A stretch of DNA of 64,000 bases from Bacteroidetes bacterium MED-G17 (GTDB lineage Bacteria > Bacteroidota > Bacteroidia > NS11-12g > UBA9320). Made by a program: the position numbers and the translations under genes. The stretch lies in NCBI GenBank assembly GCA_002457675.1, contig NTKK01000002.1, positions 154,040 through 218,039 on the forward strand, given 5' to 3'. The notes beneath the pieces are model-generated. The model was not told the origin of the DNA. It did no database searches and was given only the letters and a program-made list of their open reading frames with translations. Below are positions 9,148-18,814 of this stretch, one piece after another (within the stretch, counting starts at the first letter, position 1; the number at the start of each line of letters is the position of its first letter).

Positions 9148-9360
9148 TTAGAAACGATACGTTTCTTCCTCGATATGAATGGCCAAATCAAGCGCCAGAA
9201 CACGGCATAAGTCAATCAGTAAAGACAACTTAATTGGGGACTTATCATTTTCAATATCTGACAAATACTTTTGCGAAATACCCAATTCCTGAGCAATAAA
9301 AACTTGCGAATAATCTTTTTCTCTTCTAGCCTTTCTAAGCCTATCGGGTATAGATTTCAT
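9148..9360 (-). CDS. Small XRE-family helix-turn-helix regulator
   Basis: A 70-residue protein that is essentially one HTH_3 domain: RLRKARREKDYSQVFIAQ (helices 1-2), LGISQKYLSDIEN (recognition helix and turn), then LSLLIDLCRVLALD. The N-terminus MKSIPDRLRK and a C-terminal strand (IHIEEETYRF) complete it, with no effector domain. Such proteins usually bind short operators as dimers. A 2 x 19-base tandem repeat starts 39 bases upstream of its ATG and is a good candidate operator. It converges on nrdJ, separated by that gene's terminator. Targets other than itself are unknown; it could be an orphan phage-type or toxin-antitoxin-type regulator, but no partner gene is next to it. Confidence 0.85.
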   Translation of the reverse strand: MKSIPDRLRKARREKDYSQVFIAQELGISQKYLSDIENDKSPIKLSLLIDLCRVLALDLAIHIEEETYRF

Positions 9361-9399
9361 GAAATTGAAAATAAAGAAAAAGAAATAAAAGAAGCTAGC

Positions 9400-9437
9400 G
9401 GTATAATTTAGTATTTGAGGTATAGTTTAGAATTTGA
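9400..9437. repeat. Two-copy 19-bp tandem repeat upstream of the XRE gene
   Basis: GGTATAATTTAGTATTTGA (9400-9418) is followed directly by GGTATAGTTTAGAATTTGA (9419-9437); 17 of 19 positions match. The position 39 bases in front of the XRE gene, and the roughly two-turn spacing of identical half sites, suggest an operator for it. Confidence 0.6.
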
Positions 9438-9534
9438 AAGGATACTTCAGCAAACCTAAGTTCGTATTCATGAGAAATTTGATAAGTAGATAGGCAGAAA
9501 ATTTAATACTACGCAAGGACATAAATTAAAATAT

Positions 9535-9570
9535 GGCCAAGCAAAAACTCCTTGGCCTCGTCATTTTTTT
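9535..9570 (+). terminator. Possible terminator hairpin in the gene-poor region
   Basis: A perfect seven-pair stem, GGCCAAG (9535-9541) with CTTGGCC (9551-9557), with a nine-base loop, is followed after six bases by seven T. No plus-strand gene lies upstream, so it could end a small RNA, be a relic, or be chance. The T run is further from the stem than is usual. Confidence 0.3.
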
Positions 9571-9895
9571 ATGACCTATAACTTTATCTGGACAAGCCAG
9601 TCTTGACCGAATTGCCAAGATATGTGATTACGATAAAATAATTCATACCAAGTTTTACAAAAACTATCTTTTTGTTTTTCAATCCACGCTCAGGATGCCT
9701 CTTACAAATCAAAAGATGCGAATCCAGAACAATTGACCAATAGATGATTAAGTATTTTGGAGATAGGCTCAATAAACCAATGAAAAAAGCAACGACTATT
9801 GGTAAGCTTATCTTGTTGGCAGCTTGCCGAGATGATGTCATGGGAGGCAAATCATTCAGCAGTTATACTATCCAAGGTAAACGATTAAATGGCGC

Positions 9896-10453
9896 TTAGC
9901 TATTTTGAAGAATCTTCTTGGCTTTTTGGTACCAAGCTTTGCCAAAACGCCTTTCTAATGCGTCTTTAGCAAAGGAGAGCAAAGAAATTTCTTCTTCTTG
10001 GCCTTTTTGGCAGGCCGCTTGGCAAATGTCCCACTTGTGGTAATTTAGAGCCGTAAACGCACCATACGCTTTTTCTCGAATAGGGTATAAATGGCAACTG
10101 ATGGGTTTTTGAAAATTTGTATTACCCTTTTGGTATGCCTTTTCGATACCACATTGCAATACACCATTTTGGCTAGTGGCAAATACACAGAGACCATCCT
10201 CATGGCATTGTGTGCTTTTTTGTCCAAGGGAATAATCTACAAAACCCTCTTTTTCAATCAAATTTTGACTTTTTTTATCTAGTTCTTTCAGCACACTTGG
10301 CAGTGCTTTTTTTAAGGTTTCAATTTCATGTTCTGCGAGGGGCGCACCCAAGTCGCCTTCTATACAACAAGCACCCTTGCAAGCAGCAACGTTGCAAGCA
10401 AATTGGCTTTCTATCAAACTATCAGAAACAAGCACATGCTCAACAATTTTCAT
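9896..10453 (-). CDS. DUF3109 family cysteine-rich protein (YkgJ-like zinc/iron cluster)
   Basis: A 185-residue soluble protein matching DUF3109, a conserved Bacteroidetes family. Clustered cysteines are arranged as [11 protein letters not shown] near residue 20, CHEDGLC near 83, LQCGIEKAY near 100, [10 protein letters not shown] near 119 and CQAACQ near 144, the spacing expected of a multi-cysteine metal-binding fold. The biochemical role is not established. It is the last gene of a minus-strand operon: its ATG overlaps the stop of purE by four bases. Confidence 0.85.
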   Translation of the reverse strand: MKIVEHVLVSDSLIESQFACNVAACKGACCIEGDLGAPLAEHEIETLKKALPSVLKELDKKSQNLIEKEGFVDYSLGQKSTQCHEDGLCVFATSQNGVLQCGIEKAYQKGNTNFQKPISCHLYPIREKAYGAFTALNYHKWDICQAACQKGQEEEISLLSFAKDALERRFGKAWYQKAKKILQNS

Positions 10454-10959
10454 GACTTTAAATAGGCTTCACCGCCCAAGTCGGATAATTTGTTGGCTTT
10501 GTTCAGTACTTCTGATTCCATAGTATCCATGTAGTCTTGTAATCTTCCATGTAAATTAGGATGCTTGGCTGCCAAAATTTTAATGGCAAGTAAAGCTGCA
10601 TTGGCCGCACCATTGATGGCAACCGAAGCTACAGGAACACCTTTGGGCATTTGAACGATGCTCAAAAGGGAATCAAGTCCGCTTAAAGCTTTGGATTGAA
10701 TGGGCACACCGATAACAGGCAAGCTAGTTAGCGAAGCAACCATACCGGGTAAATGTGCTGCACCTCCTGCACCTGCAATGATTACATCAAAACCGTTTTT
10801 TCGCGCATTTTCGGCAAAATTGTACAATCTCTTTGGGGTTCTGTGGGCACTTACTACTGTAATTTCGTAGCCAATGCCAAATTGTTTCAGTACGTTTTCT
10901 GCTTGTGCCATAACAGGCAAATCAGAATCCGAACCCATAATGATGGCTATTTCTTTCAT
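10450..10959 (-). CDS. purE: N5-carboxyaminoimidazole ribonucleotide mutase
   Basis: Class I PurE of 169 residues, which moves the carboxyl of N5-CAIR to C4 to give CAIR in purine biosynthesis. The signature [12 protein letters not shown] (residues 6-17), SAHRTP (38-42 with catalytic His39), [12 protein letters not shown] and [10 protein letters not shown] are all present, and the length is normal. It starts two bases after the nucleotidyltransferase gene and overlaps the DUF3109 gene by four. purK is not adjacent, so it must be elsewhere. Confidence 0.95.
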   Translation of the reverse strand: MKEIAIIMGSDSDLPVMAQAENVLKQFGIGYEITVVSAHRTPKRLYNFAENARKNGFDVIIAGAGGAAHLPGMVASLTSLPVIGVPIQSKALSGLDSLLSIVQMPKGVPVASVAINGAANAALLAIKILAAKHPNLHGRLQDYMDTMESEVLNKANKLSDLGGEAYLKS

Positions 10960-10961
10960 AT

Positions 10962-11954
10962 TTATTTTAAAGCTATTTCTGTGCTATCTCCCAAATTCAG
11001 CGACAAAGATAAGCCACTTAAAGCGGCATCGTTGCCAACAACAGATTGAGTTAATATGGCCGAATCTATATGAGAGTTTGGTCCAATGATGGAATCACTT
11101 ATGATTGCCTTGTCCAAAATGGCGTTTTCTCCAATAGAAACATTGGGGCCAACAATGCAATTTTGAATGCTGACGTTTTTGCCCACATGATAAGGTTCTA
11201 TAAAAATACAGTTTTCACAAGCACCCTCTGGTTTGATTTGCTTTACTGTTTTGAGCAGCTTTCGGTTGGTTTCCAATAAAATTTCTTTTTTGCCACAGTC
11301 AAACCAAGATTTCACATCAAAAGTTTTAATGCGAACATTTTGCTTCACCATCATATCGAGTGCTTGCGTCAAATGAAATTCCTGATTTTCTTTTTGGGGT
11401 TGGTTAAGCATTGTGGCCAAACATTCAAAAAGCAAGTGGCTTTCTTTGATAAAGTAAACCCCTACCATAGCCATATTGGAAGTAGGTATTTTGGGTTTTT
11501 CTACCAATTTTTTCACCAAACCTTCTTTGCTTGTTTCAGCTACGCCGAACATTTCGGGTTTCTGCACTTTTTGCAAACCGATTTGTGAAATTTTACTCAA
11601 CAGAATTTCTTGCCAATTGCATTTGGCAATGGTATCTCCAAAAATGATTAGTAAATCTTCATTTTCTTTCACCAAATCTTTTGTAAGATATATTGCATGT
11701 CCAGTGCCTTTGCTGCTGCTTTGAAGTATAAACTGCGCTTTGATTTTTGGATAATGCCGTTCAATAAACGCTTCAATTTTATTGCCTAGATGCCCAATGA
11801 CAAATACAAAATCATCAACCCCATTCTCAATCAAGTCTTCAACAATATGTCCCAAAATGGGCTTCCCCGCGACAGGAATGAGTGATTTGGGTTGGGTATG
11901 CGTATGAGGTCTAAGTCTTGAACCAACACCCGCAACCGGTATGACAGCTTTCAT
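10962..11954 (-). CDS. Sugar-1-phosphate nucleotidyltransferase with beta-helix C-terminus
   Basis: A 330-residue RmlA/GlmU-like enzyme expected to make an NDP-sugar from NTP and a sugar phosphate. The N-terminal Rossmann domain has the pyrophosphorylase loop [19 protein letters not shown], then [23 protein letters not shown], the KLVEKP motif and the WFDCG motif. From about residue 240 come isoleucine-rich hexapeptide repeats ([25 protein letters not shown]) of a left-handed beta helix. The sugar and nucleotide are not predictable. It heads the operon with purE and DUF3109. A paralogue with the same layout sits at 32191. Confidence 0.85.
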   Translation of the reverse strand: MKAVIPVAGVGSRLRPHTHTQPKSLIPVAGKPILGHIVEDLIENGVDDFVFVIGHLGNKIEAFIERHYPKIKAQFILQSSSKGTGHAIYLTKDLVKENEDLLIIFGDTIAKCNWQEILLSKISQIGLQKVQKPEMFGVAETSKEGLVKKLVEKPKIPTSNMAMVGVYFIKESHLLFECLATMLNQPQKENQEFHLTQALDMMVKQNVRIKTFDVKSWFDCGKKEILLETNRKLLKTVKQIKPEGACENCIFIEPYHVGKNVSIQNCIVGPNVSIGENAILDKAIISDSIIGPNSHIDSAILTQSVVGNDAALSGLSLSLNLGDSTEIALK

Positions 11955-12111
11955 TATGGTCTACGAAAATAAGACACTCTTGTTAATCCAATTTTAAATA
12001 AAAAGGATTATCTATAATGCTTAAAATATTTTGAGAGGCTAAAAATAAATGAAAATATGACGTAATTTCACGCACTTAAATACCAGAAAGCAATAGATAA
12101 TTTAAAACGCT

Positions 12112-13383
12112 ATGGATCAAATTTTTGACTTAATAGAACATGAAAAACTAAGACAATTAGAAGGCATTGAACTCATTGCTTCAGAAAATTTTGCCTCTCA
12201 AGAGGTAATGAATGCAATGGGTAGCGTACTCACCAATAAGTATGCAGAAGGGTTGCCATCCAAACGATATTATGGCGGTTGTGAAGTAGTAGATAAAGTA
12301 GAAAACTTGGCTATTGAACGTCTTAAAGATTTGTATGGAGCTTTTTGGGCAAACGTACAACCACATTCTGGTGCACAAGCAAATGCTGCGGTTATGTTGG
12401 CTTGCCTAAATCCTGGCGATAAAATTTTAGGTTTTGATTTAAGTCATGGAGGTCACTTGACCCACGGTTCTTCCGTAAATTATTCTGGGAAGCTTTATGA
12501 AGCCCATTTTTATGGCATCAATGAAGAAACTGGTTTTGTAGACTATGAAGCGTTGGAAAAAAAGGCCAAAGTAGAAAAACCTAAAATGATCATTTGTGGA
12601 GCAAGTGCTTATTCCAGAGATTGGGATTATGCCCGAATTCGGGAGGTAGCTGATGAAATCGGTGCAATTGTTTTGGCCGATATTTCCCATACATCAGGCC
12701 TAATTGCAAGCAAATTGCTAAATGATCCTTTACCTTATTGCCACATCATTACTTCAACGACGCACAAAACCCTGCGAGGGCCTAGAGGAGGCATCATCAT
12801 GATGGGACAAAACATAGACAACCCTTGGGGCAAAAAAACGGCCAAAGGAAAAATCAGAAAATTGAGTGCCCTATTAGATTCCGGCGTTTTTCCTGGCACA
12901 CAAGGAGGACCTTTAGAACATGTTATTGCTGCCAAGGCAGTCGCTTTTGCTGAAGCCCTTCAACCAAGTTTTGTAGAATACAGCAAGCAAACCATTAAGA
13001 ATGCGGAAATTTTAAGTACATCTTTGGTGGAGGCAGGATTTAGCATTATTTCTGGTGGAACAGACAATCACTTAATGTTGTTGGATTTAAGAACTTTTAA
13101 TGAAGAATTAACCGGAAAATTAGCAGAAGAAGCTTTAGGAAGAGCGGGAATAACTGTCAATAAAAACACCGTACCTTTTGAAACTAGAAGTCCTTTTGTT
13201 ACTTCAGGCATACGAATTGGAACACCAGCCATCACCACGCGAGGGATGCAAGAAGAAGAATGTAGAAAAATTGCTGATTTTATAGTTAGAGCTTTGACAA
13301 ATCCGGAAGATGAATTATCTTTAGCAGCAATTCAAGGGGAAGTAAAAACATTTACATCAAGTTTCCCATTGTTCAAAAAATAA
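12112..13383 (+). CDS. glyA: Serine hydroxymethyltransferase
   Basis: A cytosolic PLP enzyme that interconverts serine and glycine while charging tetrahydrofolate with one-carbon units. At 423 residues it has the usual length. Family markers: [33 protein letters not shown], the PLP-binding [12 protein letters not shown] with Lys219, and [10 protein letters not shown] near the end. It begins 157 bases after the divergent nucleotidyltransferase; no exact TAnnTTTG was found in that gap. The SulP gene follows two bases after its stop. Confidence 0.97.
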   Translation: MDQIFDLIEHEKLRQLEGIELIASENFASQEVMNAMGSVLTNKYAEGLPSKRYYGGCEVVDKVENLAIERLKDLYGAFWANVQPHSGAQANAAVMLACLNPGDKILGFDLSHGGHLTHGSSVNYSGKLYEAHFYGINEETGFVDYEALEKKAKVEKPKMIICGASAYSRDWDYARIREVADEIGAIVLADISHTSGLIASKLLNDPLPYCHIITSTTHKTLRGPRGGIIMMGQNIDNPWGKKTAKGKIRKLSALLDSGVFPGTQGGPLEHVIAAKAVAFAEALQPSFVEYSKQTIKNAEILSTSLVEAGFSIISGGTDNHLMLLDLRTFNEELTGKLAEEALGRAGITVNKNTVPFETRSPFVTSGIRIGTPAITTRGMQEEECRKIADFIVRALTNPEDELSLAAIQGEVKTFTSSFPLFKK

Positions 13384-13385
13384 GT

Positions 13386-15608
13386 GTGGTAAAAGATTTT
13401 CAGAAATATTGGAAAGAAGACCTCATAGCAGGTTTGAGTGTGGCGTTAGTGGCTCTACCCCTGGCCTTAAGTATTGCCATTGCTGCAGGAGCGCCACCAA
13501 TTTCGGGTATTATTTCATCGATAGTGGGCGGAGTGCTCACAACCTTTTTACGGCAGAACAATTTGGGCATTAATGGACCTGGAAATGGACTAATTGTTGT
13601 GGTTCTTTCTGGCTTGGCCATTTTGGGTGACTTTCAAACATTTTTGGCCGCTTCTTTTGTAGCAGGTTTGGTGCAAATACTGTTAGGGATACTTCGCTTG
13701 GGAAGGTTCAGTGATTTCTTCCCTGCAACAGTTGTTCAGGGCTTGCTAGCTGCCATTGGCGTAATTATTTTGGCAAAACAAGTTCATGTTGCTCTTGGTG
13801 TTCAAACATCAGCTAAAAGCATTATGGACATTATTATAGATATACCCAATTCCATTGTTATTCTAAATCCTTTTGTGGTAATAATCTCAATTTTTTCAAT
13901 TGGAATAATGTATGCGCACCGTTTTATCAAAATCTCTTTTATTAAATTTATTCCAAGTGTGGTTTGGGTAATATTATTTTCTATTCCTTTTTATTTCTTG
14001 TACCAATTGGACAGCGCAAACACCATGAATTTTTTCGGTATGTCTTTTGAAATGGGTCAAAAAATGCTAATTCAAGGCCTTCCAGAAAGCTTTTCTATCG
14101 ATTTTGCTTTGCCCAATTTTAGCAGAATTACAGAACCAGGATTTTGGCAAGTGGTTTTCCTCATCGTTTTTATTGGTTCTATAGAAACACTAATAAGTTC
14201 TAAAGCAGTTGAAAAACTAGATCCTGAAAAAAGACAAACAAACAAAAATTTGGACCTTATTTCTGTCGGTGCAAGTACGGCATTTTCCTCCTTGATAGGT
14301 GGCCTTCCAGTAATTACCGTAATTGTGCGAAGTTCGGTAAATATCAACCATGGTGCAAAATCTCGTTTCTCCAATTTTTTTCATGGTTCGGTTTTGCTGT
14401 TGTTGGTGGTATTTGCTCTTCCATTAATTAAACTTGTTCCAACAGCGGCTTTAGCAGCGATACTTATATTTACGGGTTTCAAGCTTACTTCACCAAGAAA
14501 GTTTAAAGATGTGTACCGAAAAGGATGGGAGCAACTTACCATTATGTTGGTTTCCTTCATAGCAACGCTCACATTAGGACTTATATATGGTGTTTTGGTA
14601 GGAATGGTTTTTGCATTATACCTTCATTATACTCGTTCTTTTTTGAGTGTAAAAACATTTTTACACTATTTACGCAAACCTCATACCCACTTGTATGAAA
14701 TAAAGGGTGAAAAGTATTTTTTCAAAATCAAAGGAGTTTGCAATTTTTTTAACAACAATGTACTAATTACCGAATTAGAAAAAATACCAGATGGACAAAA
14801 AATCGTTTTGGATTTCAGCCATGCCCGTTTGGTTGATCACACAGTCATGGAATACCTACACGATTTTAAAGAGCATTATGATCAAAAAGGAAGTATTGAC
14901 TTATTGGGTTTAAGCATACTTAAGAGTTCTTCAGATCATCCAGATGCTTTACACTTTATGTTACCAAAAGGTGAAATAAAAAGATTAAGTCCACGACAAA
15001 TCTCACTAACCAATTTTGCCAAGGAGCATGGTTTTGCTTATAATCCCTCGATAAACTGGAACGCACAAATGCTCAAAAATTTTGATGTTTTTAAAAATAA
15101 AATTGTGTCGTTTAAGAAGAATGAAATAAGCGGTAGGTTTAAAGATGTAGACATTTCTTTTGATGTTGCAGACGTAACTTATGATGAGGGTGCTTTAATG
15201 GCATCAGAAATACATCATTTTACTTTGATGCATATCTCGCTGCCTTTGCGAATTCCTGAATTTAAACTAGAGAAAGAGGAGTTTTTTGATCGTTTGCTAG
15301 AATTTGCCATTAAAAAAGATATTGCCATTGAGGAAGACAAAAACTTTACCAAAAAATTTGCACTTACAGGGCCTAACGAATCAGAAGTAAAGGCTTTTTT
15401 TAAAGGTGCCTTATTAGATTTTCTTAATCAGTCAGATCAGTATCATATCGAAAGTTGTGGAGAAGACTTACTAATTTACAAATATTTACGTTTGGCGGGA
15501 ACAGGCGAAATTGAAGAGTTGATTGATTATTCTCAGCAATTACTCAAGCGAATAATTATCACGGGCGAGCAATGGCAAAATGAAACCCCTAGTTTATCCA
15601 CGCGATAG
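13386..15608 (+). CDS. SulP family anion transporter with STAS and an extra C-terminal domain
   Basis: A 740-residue inner-membrane transporter for an anion such as sulfate or bicarbonate. Residues 1-420 hold the SulP core with 10-14 membrane spans and signature stretches (NGPGNGLIVVV; SIETLISSKAVEKL followed by GASTAFSSLIGGLPV). A cytosolic STAS domain follows at about 438-515 (KIVLDFSHARLVDHT). Residues 575-740 form an additional soluble domain not part of ordinary SulP proteins, with SFDVADVTYDEG, LPLRIPEFKLEKEEFFDRL, IAIEEDKNFTKKFALTG and HIESCGEDLLIYK. The start is GTG at 13386; glyA ends three bases before. The 3' end overlaps the convergent gene by 20 bases. No carbonic anhydrase is adjacent to indicate bicarbonate. 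Confidence 0.87.
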   Translation: MVKDFQKYWKEDLIAGLSVALVALPLALSIAIAAGAPPISGIISSIVGGVLTTFLRQNNLGINGPGNGLIVVVLSGLAILGDFQTFLAASFVAGLVQILLGILRLGRFSDFFPATVVQGLLAAIGVIILAKQVHVALGVQTSAKSIMDIIIDIPNSIVILNPFVVIISIFSIGIMYAHRFIKISFIKFIPSVVWVILFSIPFYFLYQLDSANTMNFFGMSFEMGQKMLIQGLPESFSIDFALPNFSRITEPGFWQVVFLIVFIGSIETLISSKAVEKLDPEKRQTNKNLDLISVGASTAFSSLIGGLPVITVIVRSSVNINHGAKSRFSNFFHGSVLLLLVVFALPLIKLVPTAALAAILIFTGFKLTSPRKFKDVYRKGWEQLTIMLVSFIATLTLGLIYGVLVGMVFALYLHYTRSFLSVKTFLHYLRKPHTHLYEIKGEKYFFKIKGVCNFFNNNVLITELEKIPDGQKIVLDFSHARLVDHTVMEYLHDFKEHYDQKGSIDLLGLSILKSSSDHPDALHFMLPKGEIKRLSPRQISLTNFAKEHGFAYNPSINWNAQMLKNFDVFKNKIVSFKKNEISGRFKDVDISFDVADVTYDEGALMASEIHHFTLMHISLPLRIPEFKLEKEEFFDRLLEFAIKKDIAIEEDKNFTKKFALTGPNESEVKAFFKGALLDFLNQSDQYHIESCGEDLLIYKYLRLAGTGEIEELIDYSQQLLKRIIITGEQWQNETPSLSTR

Positions 15609-16719
15609 CAAATCCCAAATTACTCGGCATAGACTTGATTAAACCAGATTCTAAACCGTTAATTCTGCAAGATATTTGTCCTTTCTGTATACCAAAGATC
15701 GTATAAGGACTTAAGGCGTTGGAAAAGCCAAGACCTGTTTGAAGGTGCTTGAACTTTAGAATATTTTCTAGATAAATAAAATTAACCAAGGGGTTGCTTT
15801 GTGCAAGCAAATCCCAACTTTTTAATTTTTGCATATCCAATTGTTTGTTGAAATGAAAAGACAAAGAGAAAGGCAACATGCCGGTATACCTTTTTCTATC
15901 ATCTGACCAATTAAGAGACTCTGAAATAGAATCTATCCCATTTACCAGTGAAACCAATCTACCATTTTTCCATTTAATTTTTTGGCCTTCAAAGGAGCCA
16001 GAACCATTAAAACTTAAGTTTCTGATGTTTTTAATTGTACTAAAAAAACCAAAGTCTTTCAATGTAAAACCAATGCTTTGTTTGTTGACTAGCTTTTTTT
16101 CATAGGAAATACCAGTCGCCAATCCCAAACCCAGTAGCCCTTGGCTATTGTTTTGTAACCTGGCCTGACCATCTCCATCTACAAAAGTGGCATAGCTTTG
16201 ATCATTGGTCTGATAACTAATATTACCTCTAGCATGGTTATACCCTAAGACAAATTGAGGTCCAAAAGAAATTGTAATGTTTTTGTTTTTTTCATGCCAA
16301 GATTTATGGTAATTGAGTCCAAAATACCGCCAACGGTTCAAAACAAAATCTCCAACGTTTACCTGTTTTTTTGAACTTTGGTTTCCTTTAAACAATAAGT
16401 CAAAGGCATTTTTAGAATACACGCTATGACTCAAGAATTGGTAATCTAATGAGATAGATTGAGCGCTATCAACACGAAGTTTTCCGCGCATAGTAGAACT
16501 AGCGAAAAGTTTATTTTTTGTGCCTAGCAAGTTTGAATTATCATCGATTGTTTTGGCAGAAAGCTCGCCACCAAAAACAAAAACATTAATGAAATTCTGA
16601 TTCGTGCCATTACCAAAAATTTGATTATCTACCTCAATTTCCCAGCTAGTGTTCTGTGCAATCAAGGACACTATAGGGATAAAAAGGAAAAAAGAGCATA
16701 GTTTAAATTTTTGATGCAT
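15589..16719 (-). CDS. Outer membrane beta-barrel-like protein, DUF5723-like
   Basis: A 376-residue secreted protein with a signal peptide cut after LIAQ. The mature chain alternates polar and hydrophobic residues in short strands (SISLDYQFLSHSVYS, LGLGLATGISYEKKL, PFSLSFHFNKQLD, LGFAIAWIN) and ends in an aromatic strand, as in outer membrane barrels. The overall design resembles the Bacteroidetes DUF5723 family; this is a pattern impression, not a motif match. The gene overlaps the upstream lipoprotein gene by 17 bases, so the two are probably co-expressed surface proteins. It overlaps the convergent SulP gene by 20 bases. Confidence 0.6.
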   Translation of the reverse strand: MHQKFKLCSFFLFIPIVSLIAQNTSWEIEVDNQIFGNGTNQNFINVFVFGGELSAKTIDDNSNLLGTKNKLFASSTMRGKLRVDSAQSISLDYQFLSHSVYSKNAFDLLFKGNQSSKKQVNVGDFVLNRWRYFGLNYHKSWHEKNKNITISFGPQFVLGYNHARGNISYQTNDQSYATFVDGDGQARLQNNSQGLLGLGLATGISYEKKLVNKQSIGFTLKDFGFFSTIKNIRNLSFNGSGSFEGQKIKWKNGRLVSLVNGIDSISESLNWSDDRKRYTGMLPFSLSFHFNKQLDMQKLKSWDLLAQSNPLVNFIYLENILKFKHLQTGLGFSNALSPYTIFGIQKGQISCRINGLESGLIKSMPSNLGFAIAWIN

Positions 16720-18763
16720 AATTGAAATCTCCTTTTAGTTGAAAATCTAACTTACCAGTATCATAAACTGGATATTTTTCGAAGTCTTGGTGGTTAAGCT
16801 CTAAACGAATTTTCACTTCAGTGGCCTTTTTAAGAAGCAGGATTTGCCATCCTTGCATAGGGTATAAAACCGTACTAAAACTGCTTTCTTTTACTTTTTT
16901 TGTCTGTGTATCTATTTTGCCACTAGCAATATAGGAATTTGTTTCAATGGGCTGCAATGAGAAGAGGGAATCCCCTATTTCATTATAAAAAACAAAGCGA
17001 CTTTGTAAGTCAAATGGAAGCGTATTTTCTGCCTCAAGAATAAGTTGGCCACCTTCAATATTGTTCATAATGTCATAGTCTAATTTTTCCAAGCTTATTC
17101 TCTGCTCAAAACCAAAGTTTTTTGCATTAAAAATCATAGGAATTTCCACCTGAAGGTCTAAGGTTAGATCACTATCATAAAAAGCAAAGTCAGTATAATC
17201 GTTATGACCGTTTGGCGCAGTTAGTGCGCTTGCATCAATGCTAATTTCATTAGGTATATTTTCTAAAAATGGTTTGATATTTGAGTTGCTTTGGTCCAGC
17301 GGAATGCTTAATACATAAGGACGAAGTGGCGGATTACTTGCCCTGTCAATTAATAGGGTTTTTTCAAGAGCTGGAGCGGAAAGAACAACAGAATTTTTTG
17401 TTTGTGAATTATATCCAACAATTTCATTTATCTTTAATTCTGACTGAATACCGTAGCTATTGGTGATAAGCAAATTTACTCTGGCACTCTCTAGACTTAT
17501 TTCGCCAAAAAATTTATTATCGGATAGCTGGTTGCTTTGTATTAATCGGTAGTTTTTGGTCAAAAAATTACCAATGGCCAATTCAGGAACCATATTTACA
17601 AAACCAAACGTCACCAAAACACTGTCTTCGAGAGAAATAGAGCGCATTTTTCCAGAATACACCATTCGCGAGCTAAAAATATTATAAATGGTATTTGTAG
17701 GGACGGGAAACACGTTCTGTTGGCTGTCCTTTAAAGAAACGCCCGTTAGTTTACCTACATCATAAGTACTTTGAAAATTGCTAATTCCATTTGGGGGCGC
17801 AGGAGGTACATTTTGCTGAATGCTTATGGGTTGCATATTCCGTTTTGTATCTTCTGAATAAGGAATATCATATGATAACACTATTTCTTCTTCAATCGTA
17901 CTTACGGCATCAATAAGAATTTTCCCAGAACGTAAGGCCATAAAAGTCAACTCGGGACCGCCTAAATCGTAATAAATAGATTGAACATCGGTAATTAAAT
18001 TTTGGGCAGGAAAAACAGCTGTTGCTGAAATAGGGTTTAAGTCTAACACCTCTATTTTTACTCGAATGCCTTTATTTACTTCCACAACAACATTGCCAAC
18101 ACTTGCTTTGGTTTTTACATAGCTAACTTCACCATTTAAGATACCTTCTACTTTTTTGTTCGCCAAATCAAAACTTTTAATTTGATAGGTAGATGGAGCA
18201 ATATTTTTAAATGTATCTTTAGCGATAACTTCTCCGTTTGAAGCATTTTTTAGCGAAAATTCAAGCACTTCAATTCCTACGGGTAAGTCATTGAAGATAC
18301 TAATTTTCATTATTCCTTTTGAGAAAATGGCCTCTTTAAAAAAGGTTTCGGAAACATCAATGTTTTGTGTTGTGGCTTGTGTAATTTCTAAACTTGGCAA
18401 TTGTACGGATTGGCCGTCTAGAAAAATACTTTGAGGATACAGATCTTTTAAAGGAATGGTATCATTTAATTCTTTGTCTTCAAGTTTGAGAGATTGAAGG
18501 TTGGCCACTCTTTGACTCACCGTATCAGGAACGGTCAAAATGGAACCAAGGCTATCCAATGAAATTTGCTTGTTGAATTCCAAGACTATAAGTCCCGAGT
18601 CGTTTGAGCGAACAGATGAGTCCGCTGATAAGTCTGAAAAGCCTAAGTTGCCTGATGCTAAAGGCACTTTGTAAATAGAATTCCAAGTGGTCTCTTTACT
18701 GCAAGAAAACATGGAAAGCACCAGTAAGACGAATAAGTAAAAATTAACAGGTAAAAACTTCAT
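16703..18763 (-). CDS. Large hypothetical lipoprotein
   Basis: A protein of about 686 residues from the ATG at 18763, chosen because it gives a clean lipoprotein signal (MKFLPVNFYLFVLLVLSMF then SC, acylated Cys21); an upstream in-frame ATG at 18847 would run into the divergent thiN gene. The mature part is rich in beta-strand patterns and Asn/Ser, suggesting several Ig-like or barrel-associated domains exported to the envelope. I recognise no named family. It sits immediately upstream of, and overlaps, the beta-barrel gene, so the two products may form an outer-membrane pair. Confidence 0.75.
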   Translation of the reverse strand: MKFLPVNFYLFVLLVLSMFSCSKETTWNSIYKVPLASGNLGFSDLSADSSVRSNDSGLIVLEFNKQISLDSLGSILTVPDTVSQRVANLQSLKLEDKELNDTIPLKDLYPQSIFLDGQSVQLPSLEITQATTQNIDVSETFFKEAIFSKGIMKISIFNDLPVGIEVLEFSLKNASNGEVIAKDTFKNIAPSTYQIKSFDLANKKVEGILNGEVSYVKTKASVGNVVVEVNKGIRVKIEVLDLNPISATAVFPAQNLITDVQSIYYDLGGPELTFMALRSGKILIDAVSTIEEEIVLSYDIPYSEDTKRNMQPISIQQNVPPAPPNGISNFQSTYDVGKLTGVSLKDSQQNVFPVPTNTIYNIFSSRMVYSGKMRSISLEDSVLVTFGFVNMVPELAIGNFLTKNYRLIQSNQLSDNKFFGEISLESARVNLLITNSYGIQSELKINEIVGYNSQTKNSVVLSAPALEKTLLIDRASNPPLRPYVLSIPLDQSNSNIKPFLENIPNEISIDASALTAPNGHNDYTDFAFYDSDLTLDLQVEIPMIFNAKNFGFEQRISLEKLDYDIMNNIEGGQLILEAENTLPFDLQSRFVFYNEIGDSLFSLQPIETNSYIASGKIDTQTKKVKESSFSTVLYPMQGWQILLLKKATEVKIRLELNHQDFEKYPVYDTGKLDFQLKGDFNYASKI

Positions 18764-18814
18764 ATTGCTTATCATTTTATCTAATATCGAGCAAATTACA
18801 AAAAAAGGAGAACT

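Larger units (their letters stand above)
9361..9895. other. Gene-poor region of 535 bases
   Basis: The largest non-coding stretch in the window. It holds the tandem repeat at 9400-9437 and the hairpin at 9535-9570. Beyond these are only short open frames, for example a plus-strand frame at 9744-9899 of 51 codons (contains FGDRLNKP and [13 protein letters not shown]) that is preceded by an in-frame stop, and an unsupported 88-codon minus-strand frame at 9584-9850. Neither resembles a family I recognise. The mixed frames look like a decayed gene, but I cannot name the parent. Confidence 0.5.

Noticed and set aside
9584..9850. An 88-codon minus-strand frame in the gene-poor region
   Set aside because: No recognisable family, no promoter, unusual composition; possibly part of a decayed gene but not supportable as a CDS.
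9571..9899. Remnant of an insertion-sequence transposase
   Set aside because: Short fragments in two plus-strand frames loosely suggested this, but no transposase motif, terminal inverted repeat or target-site duplication was seen.
18764..18814. A second TPP riboswitch before thiN
   Set aside because: The 51-base gap contains no THI-box bases; the only THI element is at 62871-62943 on the minus strand.
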